Source: Hydrogenovibrio sp. JE_KL2 (GTDB lineage: Bacteria > Pseudomonadota > Gammaproteobacteria > Thiomicrospirales > Thiomicrospiraceae). Taken from it: DNA of 64,000 nucleotides. Location: contig NZ_WBJR01000004.1 of NCBI RefSeq assembly GCF_009296185.1, positions 186,001-250,000 of the forward strand. The letters run 5' to 3'. The translations under genes were made by a program, and so were the position numbers. The number at the start of each line of letters is the position of its first letter. Positions within the stretch are counted from its first letter, which is position 1. The notes under the pieces were generated by a model. It saw only the letters and a list, made by a program, of their open reading frames with translations, was not told the DNA's origin and did no database searches. This document shows, in pieces, positions 16,602 through 25,680 of the stretch.

Positions 16602-19559
16602 CTACATAGATAAGGAGACGCCCGTCACGGTTTGTTGCTGCTGTTCTGGATGACAGGTCGTCAACCTAGATGGATCAATGCCACCCTTCTCCACCAACCA
16701 GTCTTTCACCAGTCTTTGTCTGGATTTTGCCAACTCATACAACTGTTGATTCAATTGCATTTTCGCCTGCTCACTGAGCGCCTGTTGCCCTGTCTGCTTT
16801 TGTTGTTGAGATTGACCCTTCTCTTCGTCATCCGTTTTGCTGGTGTCATTGGATCTTATCTCCGCTGTTAAAAGATCAACATCCTGTTGAGTATAGTAGC
16901 CACAGACCTTCAAGGTGATTTGCTTTTTCTCTTTCAGCAGTTTACCCATTTTGTCGAGATATTCCGACATCCCTTTAGACAGTTCATTTTTCCCGGCAAC
17001 AAAAGATACCGATTGGAATTGAATCTTATTGACTTGGTTATAGGCATAGCTGGTAGCCATCGCAATCGCACCATAAGGTTGCAGAGCCAAGGTCAGTGCC
17101 AGCTTGGTCCCGCCCGTCAATGCATTTCTCAACGCGACATTGATGGCACTGGTGGCATCAAAACCTGGGTCGGACAAGTCACCATTGACCGGCAAATCCA
17201 AGTCGATATTGTCTCGACTATCCCGCAACATATTCAAACCGAACTTCAAAGCGGTCGCGCTCATCAGACCACCCGCTTCATTTGCGGTTTTTGCCACCGC
17301 ATTCTCGCTGCTCTGAGCTTTTGTTTGTGTTTGGCCACTGTCATCCGCTTCCATCTCGAAGCCCACCAACAGGACATGGTTTTTCGAGGTCAACACATCA
17401 TTCTTGACCTTCACATCAGAAGTCAGGTTCAATGAACCGCTCTGAATTCGATAGCCCAATTCCCGTTTAATCAACGGGGAAAACGAATACAAATCCATAT
17501 CATGGATACGGGTCGCCAGATCCATGTTCAGTTTTTTCGTCAGCGGCTTTGCCGTCCCTTTGATATCGACCTTGGTGTACTTGTCGACGGTTGCGAGCAG
17601 TCTGATTGGCGTACTTCTATTGGGGCGTTGATAACTCAATTTACCAATGGATAAGGTCTGGATATTGATGTTTTTATGCATCGCCGGCTGGGTGGCGTGC
17701 GTCAGCAACTCAATGCGATTTTGACCTTTGAAGTCCAAGCCGTCAAAGGCCAACTGCAATGCAGCCGGTTTGGCTTTTTGGTCTGCTTTGGATTGCTTCA
17801 CAGCCTGTTTCTTCGTAGATGTTTTTTGATCTATCGGCAAAGAGGCCATCACAGCATCAAGCTGATGAATGTGTCTGTTCTCATCAAAATCCAAGTTTAC
17901 CTTCAAACTATCGACATCAACCTTCCCAACATTGATTTTATCGGTTCCTTTAATATTGAAGTCTTTCAGGTTAAAGCTTTTCAACTGCGCTAACGGCAAA
18001 CGTGCTTGTTCGGTTTTGCCCTGCTTGAATTGCGCCACGATAATTTTATTCAAATTGAAATCTTTCAGCGACACCGACAGCGGCAATGCAAAACCAACTT
18101 GAGAATTCAAACTCTCAAAGCTCGACATCAAAAGCTCTTTTTGGGTATTCGCCAACGCCCACTCGTCCATGGCAATCTTACCCTGAGTTTTCAATTTCAG
18201 GCTTTGCTTCGATTCAGAAGGAATATCAAGGTGAGTATTTCCCTGCCAAGCCAGAGCCTTTCCATGAAGCACCAAGGCTTTTTGAGACAAATTAATACCT
18301 ACCAACTGCAAGGCACCATCAACATTTAACGCGGTGTTTGTCTCTTTTTGCGTCTCGACCTGCCCCTTCCATTGCAAGTCATCAATCGCTAATTGATTAT
18401 CTTTTTGCTTTAATGCCGTATTTTGGATGGCTAGACTTTCATCCGCTTTAACTTGTAACGACTGGTCTTTATGCACCAATGTTCTGGTGCCTTCCAAAGT
18501 CAGTCCACCGACTTTCAACGACACATCTGAAGTGTTTAGATTGGCATTCTCTATAGACAGCTTGGCATTGTTTTGAAGCTTGAGTTCGCCTGAATGCAAA
18601 GAGACTTCGGACTCGCCATTAAATACAATTTCCTTCACACTCGCCTGCAAATCCTTTGTTTGGACGGCACCCTTTTCCAACGTCAAATCACTGTTAATCT
18701 TGGCTTGTATATCACCGTATTTATTGTCCGCTGAAAGATTGATCTTACCGCCGATTTTGGCTGCCAGTTGCTCAATTTCTGGTGGTAAAAATTTTTCATA
18801 GGCTTGTAGCAACAAGTTATTGATTGCGACCTTTCCAACAACCTTCTGCGTCTCTGAAAAGGCATTGACTTTCAAATCCCCCTTGAAACCACCGTATTCC
18901 TTACCATTACCAACTTCAACTTTAAAGTTCACATTAGCAGGAGAAGTCGGTGCCCAGTTTTGTAAGTCATTCAACGATACTTCATCAAAACGCACGTTTT
19001 TATCGAGATTAGGCGCAATGACACTCACCACAGTATTTTTCAACACCAGACTATTGAGTCCCAGCTTCCAGGTTAGTCCACCACTGGGTTGTTCCTCTTT
19101 TGGCGTTTGCTTATTCAGCGGAATGATAATGCCAGCGACATCCAAAAACTTGTCTGGTTGGAAATCGACATACACATGGGTTTTCTGCAAAATGACTTTA
19201 TCGATGACTAAGCGTTTTTTAAATAGAGACATCCAGTCAAAATCAACAAAAAACTCTCCTAAAGTCAACGGCGCTTTTCCCGCCTTTTTCAGCAGCATAT
19301 TTTCGACTTTGAATTGCCCGGTAAACAAGTTGAACGACACATCTTCGATATGAACTTGCTCCAATCCTTGCTTAAGCAGGGCTTCTTTCATCGCCCACTT
19401 GATGCCATAAGGTAAAACGCTAAGGAAAATGCCAACAAACAGTAAGGTGATCATGAGAACCCGCATCTTTAACGAAAAAGATTGCCAATAGCTAAGGGCT
19501 TTTGTCGCTTTTTCACTAAGAGGTTTCAAGCTTGACTTAAAACGTGATTTGAAATCCAT
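16602..19559 (-). CDS. DUF748/AsmA-like large envelope protein
   Basis: A 985-residue protein. One N-terminal transmembrane helix (about 27-50, VLMITLLFVGIFLSVLPYGI) is followed by a long periplasmic part. That part has VHIEDVSFNLFTGQFKVENMLLKK and many repeated beta-strand segments, as in AsmA-like and DUF748 proteins. A Lys/Gln-rich linker lies near residue 600 and a C-terminal OmpA-like stretch (FVAGKNELSKGMSEYLDKMGKLLKEKKQITLKVCGY) may bind peptidoglycan. AsmA-like proteins are thought to move or organise lipids between membranes. I set the start at 19559, where AGGA sits 5-6 nt upstream. It ends 44 bp before ovoA, so read-through into the ovothiol genes is likely. Confidence 0.82.
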   Translation of the reverse strand: MDFKSRFKSSLKPLSEKATKALSYWQSFSLKMRVLMITLLFVGIFLSVLPYGIKWAMKEALLKQGLEQVHIEDVSFNLFTGQFKVENMLLKKAGKAPLTLGEFFVDFDWMSLFKKRLVIDKVILQKTHVYVDFQPDKFLDVAGIIIPLNKQTPKEEQPSGGLTWKLGLNSLVLKNTVVSVIAPNLDKNVRFDEVSLNDLQNWAPTSPANVNFKVEVGNGKEYGGFKGDLKVNAFSETQKVVGKVAINNLLLQAYEKFLPPEIEQLAAKIGGKINLSADNKYGDIQAKINSDLTLEKGAVQTKDLQASVKEIVFNGESEVSLHSGELKLQNNAKLSIENANLNTSDVSLKVGGLTLEGTRTLVHKDQSLQVKADESLAIQNTALKQKDNQLAIDDLQWKGQVETQKETNTALNVDGALQLVGINLSQKALVLHGKALAWQGNTHLDIPSESKQSLKLKTQGKIAMDEWALANTQKELLMSSFESLNSQVGFALPLSVSLKDFNLNKIIVAQFKQGKTEQARLPLAQLKSFNLKDFNIKGTDKINVGKVDVDSLKVNLDFDENRHIHQLDAVMASLPIDQKTSTKKQAVKQSKADQKAKPAALQLAFDGLDFKGQNRIELLTHATQPAMHKNINIQTLSIGKLSYQRPNRSTPIRLLATVDKYTKVDIKGTAKPLTKKLNMDLATRIHDMDLYSFSPLIKRELGYRIQSGSLNLTSDVKVKNDVLTSKNHVLLVGFEMEADDSGQTQTKAQSSENAVAKTANEAGGLMSATALKFGLNMLRDSRDNIDLDLPVNGDLSDPGFDATSAINVALRNALTGGTKLALTLALQPYGAIAMATSYAYNQVNKIQFQSVSFVAGKNELSKGMSEYLDKMGKLLKEKKQITLKVCGYYTQQDVDLLTAEIRSNDTSKTDDEEKGQSQQQKQTGQQALSEQAKMQLNQQLYELAKSRQRLVKDWLVEKGGIDPSRLTTCHPEQQQQTVTGVSLSM

Positions 19560-19600
19560 ACACTTCCTGATGCTAAACATCTTTCTACTTTGATAAGGCT

Positions 19601-19635
19601 TTAAGGAACCTCTGATTGAATCAGAGGTTCCTTAA
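19601..19635. repeat. Perfect 15-bp inverted repeat upstream of the DUF748 gene
   Basis: TTAAGGAACCTCTGA, a 5-nt loop (TTGAA), then TCAGAGGTTCCTTAA. It lies 42 bp upstream of the DUF748 start. On the minus strand no T-tract follows the stem, so it is more likely a leader hairpin or an operator than a terminator. Confidence 0.8.
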
Positions 19636-19770
19636 CTATCGGAAAATGCGGCAAATAAGTCAAGTAAAGTTCTATGACAAAACCGTGATTATTGCGAGAT
19701 TCAGCGCTATTAGCGGTAAATCTTATGCCAGATTTTACGCAAAGCTTTATCGGTAAAAAGCTGTAGCAAC

Positions 19771-19805
19771 AAAAAAGCACCTCAAGGTTGCCTTGAAGTG
19801 CTTTT
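19771..19805 (-). terminator. Terminator of the carbonic anhydrase gene
   Basis: On the minus strand an AAAAGCACTTCAAGG arm, loop CAA and CCTTGAGGTGCTTTT form a 15-bp stem with one G-U pair, ending in TTTTTT. It lies 23 bp after the carbonic anhydrase stop. Confidence 0.85.
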
Positions 19806-19827
19806 AATTTTGATGCATTAGATAATT

Positions 19828-20799
19828 TTAGTAGTATTGATAGTAACGGTTATCCTGACCATCATTTTTAGGGTTGCTCCAGGATTTCAGCAAAGAACGC
19901 GCCTCCAAGTCCTGAACAGGACGAGCATTCGACCCCATCAGTTCGTTCATCTTTTCAAGTTGCTCTGCCGATGCCTCTATTGGCTGCTTGAACACCATCC
20001 AATAAACGCCTTCAGTACAAGGTGGCGTGGTTAAAGAACCGCTGTATTTGAAAAACTTTTTACTTTCAGGGAAGAAGACATTCGGGTTGAACTCAATACC
20101 ATTGAAAATTTCCTGTTTACCAACTTTTTTAGGCAAGTGATTTAGGATAGTTTGCAACGCATCATTTTCTTTACCTTCTCTGAACAAAATGCCAATGACC
20201 AGATAATGCCCACGACCATCTCTATGCACCAGATGCAACTCCATCGGGTAGTTAAAACCATTCAACTGATGCTCTGAAGGCGTATGGAAATGATATTGCA
20301 ACAACTCATAGCGTTGATTCTTGATTTTGATATAGCTACCCAAAGGCACATTGACTTGCAGGGTGTGGCCGTTGTTGATGACTTTAAGAACCGTATCACG
20401 GTAATGCACATCAAAGCCCGGTAGTGAAGTGGTGCCAACGGCATCATCTGCCATCAGATTAATCGGTGACTGATTCTTACCGGTTTTACAGGTTGCATAG
20501 TCAGGTGACAAATCTCCCCAGTGGTCAGGACCTTCTTCGCCCGAGTAAGACCAATGTGGATTATGAACCACAGGTTTAGGTTTAGGGGCTTCTTCTTTTT
20601 TGGCTTCCGCAGCATGTTCCGTGCCTTGAGTTGGCGCAACGCCTTGAGGAGCAGCTTCCAAGTGCTGCTTCTTCATTTCCGCACCCAAGTCAATCAATGG
20701 CGCATTGCTATGCTGAACTGCAGCAGACCAACCTTGTGGTGCCACCAAACATACGCCAAACGAAATGAATGCTATCAACAACCTTTTTAACGCTTTCAT
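19828..20799 (-). CDS. Secreted alpha-type carbonic anhydrase
   Basis: A 323-residue alpha-carbonic anhydrase that interconverts CO2 and bicarbonate. A signal peptide (about 1-26, ending WSA) is followed by a low-complexity region rich in Ala, Pro, Glu and Lys (about 45-78), then the catalytic domain from HWSYSGEEGPDHWGDL. The zinc ligands are H170 and H172 in LLQYHFHTPSEH, and H189 in MELHLVH. C104 and the Cys of SLTTPPCTEGVYW are placed as in the disulfide of bacterial enzymes. Location is periplasmic or outer face. In related vent autotrophs a periplasmic alpha-enzyme supplies inorganic carbon for fixation, which suits the SulP gene at 0.1 kb. Confidence 0.96.
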   Translation of the reverse strand: MKALKRLLIAFISFGVCLVAPQGWSAAVQHSNAPLIDLGAEMKKQHLEAAPQGVAPTQGTEHAAEAKKEEAPKPKPVVHNPHWSYSGEEGPDHWGDLSPDYATCKTGKNQSPINLMADDAVGTTSLPGFDVHYRDTVLKVINNGHTLQVNVPLGSYIKIKNQRYELLQYHFHTPSEHQLNGFNYPMELHLVHRDGRGHYLVIGILFREGKENDALQTILNHLPKKVGKQEIFNGIEFNPNVFFPESKKFFKYSGSLTTPPCTEGVYWMVFKQPIEASAEQLEKMNELMGSNARPVQDLEARSLLKSWSNPKNDGQDNRYYQYY

Positions 20800-21054
20800 A
20801 AAAGTTTTCCTAACGTCTTGACTGTTTCGGCTCCGCTATTAAACATAGCCTATGATGTCAAAAAACAGACAGTTTCCTTCTTGAATGTTTCGATTTTACA
20901 GGTCTTTCAACCCAGGATTTGCTCATCCTTTACTGAATAGTCAGCTTAAAGCAAATAATCAACCAACTTTTAAAATTAAACGTTTATAGCAAAGTTAAAC
21001 GCCCCACCTAGGAGCGGAGCAATGCGATTAAACCCGGTTGAGCAGTGTTCGACA

Positions 21055-21990
21055 TTAAATCGACGCCGCAGCGGCATCAAACACTTCTTGAAAAACATCC
21101 AGCTCTGATTTCTGGAGGGCGAACACTCCTTCCCCGCCGTTATCGAACTCAAACCAGTAAAAAGGCACTTCAGGATAGACCTGTTCCATGTAGTATTGCG
21201 ATACACCGACCTCAACAATCAAGGTACCATCTTCATTCAGGTGTTGAGAGGCTTGAGCAAGAATCTTGCGAACCAAATCCAAACCATCTTCTCCTGCCGC
21301 CAGACCAAGCTCAGGCTCACGCCGGAACTCTTCCGGCAAAGCATCCATCTCAATTTGATCGACATAAGGCGGGTTAGAAACAATCAGGTCATATTTACGG
21401 CCTTCCAACGCTGAAAACAGATCCGACTGAATGGCAACGGCAGAATCTTCCAAACCATACAAAGCAATATTTTTCTCAGCAACCGCCAAGGCATCCGTGG
21501 AAATATCCACCAAATCAACCGTTGCATTCGGGCAGGCTTGCAAACTGGCAATACCGATACAACCGGAACCGGTACACATATCTAAAATACGTTCGACGTT
21601 TCCCGGTTCAACCCAAGGGCGATATTCTTTTTGGATCAACTCGGCAATCGGTGAGCGTGGCACCAAGGTTGACTCGTTGACGATAAAACGCAGCCCGGCA
21701 AACCAGGCTTCACCCGTTAGGTAAGCAGAAGGTTTTCGGGTTTCGACGCGTTGGCGGAACAACTCGGTGACCTGCTGTTTTTCCGCTTGCGTCAATCTCG
21801 CCAGCAAGTAAGATTCGGGCAATTCCCAAGGCAACTTCAATGCATAGAATACCAATACCTTGGCATCGTCAAAGGCATTGTCCGTGCCATGACCAAAAAA
21901 CAAATCCGCTTTCTGAAACAACGTACCGCCCCAGCGGATAAAGTCTCTAATCGTTTCCAAGCCATCGTATTGATAATTGAAGTTACTCAT
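21055..21990 (-). CDS. prmB: Ribosomal protein L3 N5-glutamine methyltransferase
   Basis: A 311-residue SAM-dependent methyltransferase that modifies a glutamine of ribosomal protein L3. It has an N-terminal helical domain, then the class I fold with ILDMCTGSGCIGIASLQACP, the diagnostic catalytic NPPY in DLIVSNPPYVDQIEMDALP, and the PrmB-type REPELGLAAGEDGLDLVRKIL. PrmC is excluded by the length and by SRSPIAELI-type motifs typical of PrmB (here VPRSPIAELIQ). AAAGG precedes the ATG. It starts 29 bp after mogA and probably shares its transcript. Confidence 0.93.
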   Translation of the reverse strand: MSNFNYQYDGLETIRDFIRWGGTLFQKADLFFGHGTDNAFDDAKVLVFYALKLPWELPESYLLARLTQAEKQQVTELFRQRVETRKPSAYLTGEAWFAGLRFIVNESTLVPRSPIAELIQKEYRPWVEPGNVERILDMCTGSGCIGIASLQACPNATVDLVDISTDALAVAEKNIALYGLEDSAVAIQSDLFSALEGRKYDLIVSNPPYVDQIEMDALPEEFRREPELGLAAGEDGLDLVRKILAQASQHLNEDGTLIVEVGVSQYYMEQVYPEVPFYWFEFDNGGEGVFALQKSELDVFQEVFDAAAASI

Positions 21991-22019
21991 AAATATCGCC
22001 TTTGTATTCAGAGTCTAAA

Positions 22020-22565
22020 CTAAGACTTACGTACCGCATGTTTTGGGCGGAATCCTTTGATGAAATCTTCATTGGTTTCCAGATAAGGACCATCAATCAA
22101 ATCGACACAGTAAGGCACCGCAGGAAACACCGCTTCCAAACACTCACTGATGGCCGATGGTTTACCCGGTAAATTGATAATCAAACAACTGCCACGGGTA
22201 CCGGCGATCTGGCGTGACAAAATCGCTGTCGGCACATATTGCAAAGACACCGCGCGCATTTGCTCGGCAAAGCCGTCCAAAATCTTATCGCAAACCGCTT
22301 CTGTGGCCTCCGGCGTGACATCGCGTTTCGCAGGCCCCGTTCCACCGGTCGTCACCACCAGACAACAACCTTCTTCATCCACCAATTCCTTCAAGGTAGA
22401 TTCTATGACAGGCTGTTCATCTTCAATCAAACGTACCACCGGCTCCCATTCAGAGCTAAGAGCTTTCGTCATCCACTCGCGCATGGCTGGCCCGCCTAAA
22501 TCTTCATATTCTCCACGACTGGCTCGGTCGGAAACGGTGACAAATCCTATTTTTATTTTTTGCAT
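22020..22565 (-). CDS. mog: Molybdopterin adenylyltransferase
   Basis: A 181-residue MoaB/Mog-family enzyme that adenylylates molybdopterin before molybdenum insertion. It shows KIGFVTVSDRASRGEYEDLGGP at the start, the VVTTGGTGPAKRDVTPEAT nucleotide-binding loop, and IINLPGKPSAISECL. Length suits Mog rather than the shorter MoaB. It is divergent from lon across 90 bp that holds the lon heat-shock promoter, and sits upstream of prmB. Confidence 0.93.
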   Translation of the reverse strand: MQKIKIGFVTVSDRASRGEYEDLGGPAMREWMTKALSSEWEPVVRLIEDEQPVIESTLKELVDEEGCCLVVTTGGTGPAKRDVTPEATEAVCDKILDGFAEQMRAVSLQYVPTAILSRQIAGTRGSCLIINLPGKPSAISECLEAVFPAVPYCVDLIDGPYLETNEDFIKGFRPKHAVRKS

Positions 22566-22581
22566 TTTTTACTTCTCAATT

Positions 22582-22610
22582 CTTGAAAACCGCTAAAACA
22601 ATCCCCATAT
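22582..22610 (+). promoter_or_regulatory. Sigma-32-type heat-shock promoter of lon
   Basis: CTTGAAA at 22582-22588 is followed after 14 nt by CCCCATAT at 22603-22610. Both elements match the sigma-32 consensus (CTTGAAA, 11-16 nt, CCCCATNT). It lies 46 bp before the lon start codon. Confidence 0.85.
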
Positions 22611-22655
22611 GATAACTCAAATAGACCTCAAAATATTAGCAACCATGAGCGACAC

Positions 22656-25364
22656 ATGAGCGAAAAAACAGAATTAGACCCTATCACTGAAATTCTTGAG
22701 AATGAAATCTCGGATCAAACGCCAGCCGATCACGAAGCGGAGAGTCAGGCTCAACCCGATGATCACCAAGAAATCGAATTCGTTGCGTTTGAAGACCATA
22801 TCGACGACTACGCCGAAGATTCGTTGCAAGCAACCGAAATAGAAGATGCGGATGCCGATGAAAAATTGATTCTGGAACATGGCGAATTGATTACTGACGA
22901 AGATGACGATGTCAAAATGTCCGAAGTCGAAGATGCCGTCAAAAAAGTCACGCAAGGCTTTGCCAACCTGATTAAGGTCAACAGCAGTAAACCGAATCAC
23001 CTATACCTGCTTCCGGTGAAAGAACGTCCATTCTTTCCGGGACAAACCCTGCCTGTTTTGCTGAACAAAGACCTTTGGGAAAAGACCATCGAACGTGTTA
23101 TTGATGACAAGCAACGTTACATCGGTATCATTTTTGTCGATAGTGAAGAGCACAACAAAGCCAAGCCTGAAGAGTTTGCCAAGACAGGTACGCTTATTCG
23201 TATCCACGATCCAAAAATCAAGGACGACTATATCCAATTGGTCGCAGAAGGGATTTGTCGTTTCCAAATCAGTGACTGGATTTCCTCAGAAGAGCCGTAC
23301 CACGCCAGTGTGGTCTATCCAAAAGACATTCAACGCGGGTCTGAAACCGAGCTGAAAGCTTATGGTTTGGCAATCATGAATGCCTTCAAGGAACTTTTGC
23401 CACTAAACCCACTGTACAGCGAAGAGTTGAAATACTTCCTCAACCGTTACAGTGTAACTGACTCTGCCCAACTGGCGGATTTTGCCGCGAGCATGACCTC
23501 TGCCAGCAATGACAAGTTGCAAGACATTCTCGATACGCTAGATTTAGTTGATCGTCTGGAAAAAGTGCAAACCCTATTCAAACACGAAATTGAAGTCACC
23601 AAACTTCAATTCAATATCCGCGAGCGTGTTGAAGAAAGCATCAGCGACCAACAACGAGATTTCTTCCTGCGTCAGCAGTTGAAGGAAATACAAAAAGAAC
23701 TGGGCATGGTCAAAGACGACCGCGATGCCGACGCCGACTTGTTCCTGGATCGTATCGAAAAACTCTCTTTGACCGAAGAGGCCGAAAACAAGGCCGAAGA
23801 AGAGTTGAACAAAATCACCACGCTTGACCCTCAGTCGGCGGAGTATGGTGTCTCCCGCAACTGGCTGGATTGGTTGACACAATTGCCTTGGGGACAACAC
23901 TCCACTGACATTCTCGACTTGAAGCGTGCGCAAAAGATTCTCGACAAAGGGCATGACGGCCTGGACGATGTCAAAGACCGTATTCTCGAATTCCTGGCGG
24001 TCGGCGCTTTGAAAGGCGAAGTGTCCGGTTCCATCATCTGTCTGGTCGGGCCTCCGGGAGTGGGTAAAACCTCTATCGGGCGCTCCATTGCCGACACGCT
24101 TGGGCGTAAATTCTACCGCTTCTCGGTCGGTGGTATGCGTGATGAAGCCGAAATCAAAGGGCATAGACGCACTTACATCGGTGCCATGCCGGGTAAATTC
24201 ATCCAAGCCTTGAAGGATTGCGGCACCGCAAACCCGGTGATTATGCTCGATGAAATCGACAAGATTGGTTCTTCCTACCAAGGTGATCCTGCGTCTGCGT
24301 TGCTGGAAGTGCTTGATCCCGAACAAAACCACGAGTTCATGGACCATTACATGGATGTACGCTTTGACTTATCCAAAGCCGTATTTATCTGCACCGCCAA
24401 CACGCTAGACACTATTCCGGGGCCTTTGCTTGACCGTATGGAAGTGATTCGCCTCTCCGGTTATATCACCGAAGAGAAAATGCAAATCGCCAAGCATCAT
24501 TTGTGGCCTGCACTTTTGGAAGAAGCCGGCATGAACAAGAAACAGGTGCAAATCACCCTGCCCGCTATCCGTCATGTCATTGACGGCTATGCGCGTGAAG
24601 CCGGTGTGCGTAACCTGAAAAAACAACTGGCAAAAATTGTCCGTAAGCTGGCGATTCGCTTTGTGCGGGAAGATATTAATGAAGCCAACATCCACGTGCA
24701 GGATTTGGAAGACATGCTCGGTCAACCACGTTTCACCGAGGAAAAAACCAACTTGCAGATCGGTACCGTGACTGGACTTGCCTGGACATCCATGGGTGGT
24801 GCGACCCTCACCATTGAGGCCAGCCGCGTGCATACGCACAATCGAGGATTCAAACTTTCCGGTCAGTTGGGCGAAGTCATGCAGGAATCAGCGGGGATTG
24901 CTTACAGCTATATTTCCTCTAATCTGGAGAAATACAAAGCCGATCCTGAGTTTTTTGACAAGGCATTCGTCCACTTGCATGTACCGGATGGTGCGACACC
25001 AAAAGACGGGCCAAGTGCCGGTGTCACCATGGCAACCGCATTGCTGTCTTTGGCACGCAATGAACCGATTAAAACGCAACTGGCAATGACCGGAGAGCTA
25101 AGTCTGACGGGCTTGGTGTTACCTGTCGGCGGTATTCGCGAGAAAGTCATCGCGGCAAAACGTATCGGCATTAAAACCCTGATTTTGCCGGATGAAAACC
25201 GTAAAGACTTTAACGAACTGCCGGATTATCTGAAAGAAGGTGTTGAGATCCACTTTGCCAAACATTTTGATGATGTGGCAAAACTGACATTCAATATCCG
25301 CAGCAAATCCAAGGCGTTGAAAGACTACCTTGATCGCCAGGTCTCCAACATCAACGAAGCTTGA
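22656..25364 (+). CDS. lon: ATP-dependent protease Lon with acidic N-terminal extension
   Basis: A 902-residue hexameric AAA+ serine protease for damaged and regulatory proteins. Residues 1 to about 105 are a very acidic extension (DEDDDVKMSEVEDA and similar). The Lon N-domain starts at LYLLPVKERPFFPGQTLPVLL, about 100 residues later than usual. The Walker A motif is GPPGVGKTS near residue 465, and Walker B is PVIMLDEIDKIG. The catalytic Ser is in PKDGPSAGVTMATAL near 788 and the catalytic Lys in REKVIAAKRIG. Family members are usually about 780-820 residues. The start at 22656 has no clear ribosome site. A later ATG at codon 88 would remove most of the extension. Confidence 0.96.
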   Translation: MSEKTELDPITEILENEISDQTPADHEAESQAQPDDHQEIEFVAFEDHIDDYAEDSLQATEIEDADADEKLILEHGELITDEDDDVKMSEVEDAVKKVTQGFANLIKVNSSKPNHLYLLPVKERPFFPGQTLPVLLNKDLWEKTIERVIDDKQRYIGIIFVDSEEHNKAKPEEFAKTGTLIRIHDPKIKDDYIQLVAEGICRFQISDWISSEEPYHASVVYPKDIQRGSETELKAYGLAIMNAFKELLPLNPLYSEELKYFLNRYSVTDSAQLADFAASMTSASNDKLQDILDTLDLVDRLEKVQTLFKHEIEVTKLQFNIRERVEESISDQQRDFFLRQQLKEIQKELGMVKDDRDADADLFLDRIEKLSLTEEAENKAEEELNKITTLDPQSAEYGVSRNWLDWLTQLPWGQHSTDILDLKRAQKILDKGHDGLDDVKDRILEFLAVGALKGEVSGSIICLVGPPGVGKTSIGRSIADTLGRKFYRFSVGGMRDEAEIKGHRRTYIGAMPGKFIQALKDCGTANPVIMLDEIDKIGSSYQGDPASALLEVLDPEQNHEFMDHYMDVRFDLSKAVFICTANTLDTIPGPLLDRMEVIRLSGYITEEKMQIAKHHLWPALLEEAGMNKKQVQITLPAIRHVIDGYAREAGVRNLKKQLAKIVRKLAIRFVREDINEANIHVQDLEDMLGQPRFTEEKTNLQIGTVTGLAWTSMGGATLTIEASRVHTHNRGFKLSGQLGEVMQESAGIAYSYISSNLEKYKADPEFFDKAFVHLHVPDGATPKDGPSAGVTMATALLSLARNEPIKTQLAMTGELSLTGLVLPVGGIREKVIAAKRIGIKTLILPDENRKDFNELPDYLKEGVEIHFAKHFDDVAKLTFNIRSKSKALKDYLDRQVSNINEA

Positions 25365-25373
25365 TGTCCTACT

Positions 25374-25424
25374 AAAATCTGCCAGGTTGGGTTCTCTCCT
25401 ATTTACCCCAACCTGGTAGATTTT
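25374..25424. terminator. Terminator made of two inverted 19-mer copies (copies 4 and 5)
   Basis: AAAATCTGCCAGGTTGGG at 25374-25391 and CCCCAACCTGGTAGATTTT at 25406-25424 pair over about 18 bp (one C/T difference) around a 14-nt spacer, starting 9 bp after the lon stop. The right arm ends in TTTTTAT, as an intrinsic terminator should. The structure is symmetric. Confidence 0.85.
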
Positions 25425-25680
25425 TATCGTCACCCAGTCTTGTTCAAGCTTGTAATCAAGCTCCTAATCAAGCATTAAGCAATTCATTCAAACCGCTTTG
25501 AAAGGTGGTGGAATCCTTAATTTCTTTTCAGTCTTACTCAAGGTTTCGACGCAGTCTGACTGCATATTGACCGTATCAACAATCACTAATTTGGTTGTGC
25601 TAGAGTAATTACTCGACAGGCTTTAGCTTAACATTCAGCGACAGGCCTTTCGCAAATCAAAAACCATTTGGAGGTTAGTT
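25425..25680 (+). promoter_or_regulatory. Upstream region of the SQR-like gene with iterons and a palindrome
   Basis: Three tandem 12-nt units (TTCAAGCTTGTA, ATCAAGCTCCTA, ATCAAGCATTAA) fill 25444-25479. A perfect 12-bp palindrome GAGTAATTACTC lies at 25603-25614, 66 bp before the start codon. TTGACC at 25567-25572 could be a -35, but no convincing -10 pairs with it. These are candidate regulator sites for the sulfide/respiration cluster. Confidence 0.45.

Noticed and set aside
22674-24839. Long open frames antisense to lon
   Set aside because: They mirror the codon periodicity of lon, lack ribosome sites and protein character, and are shadows.
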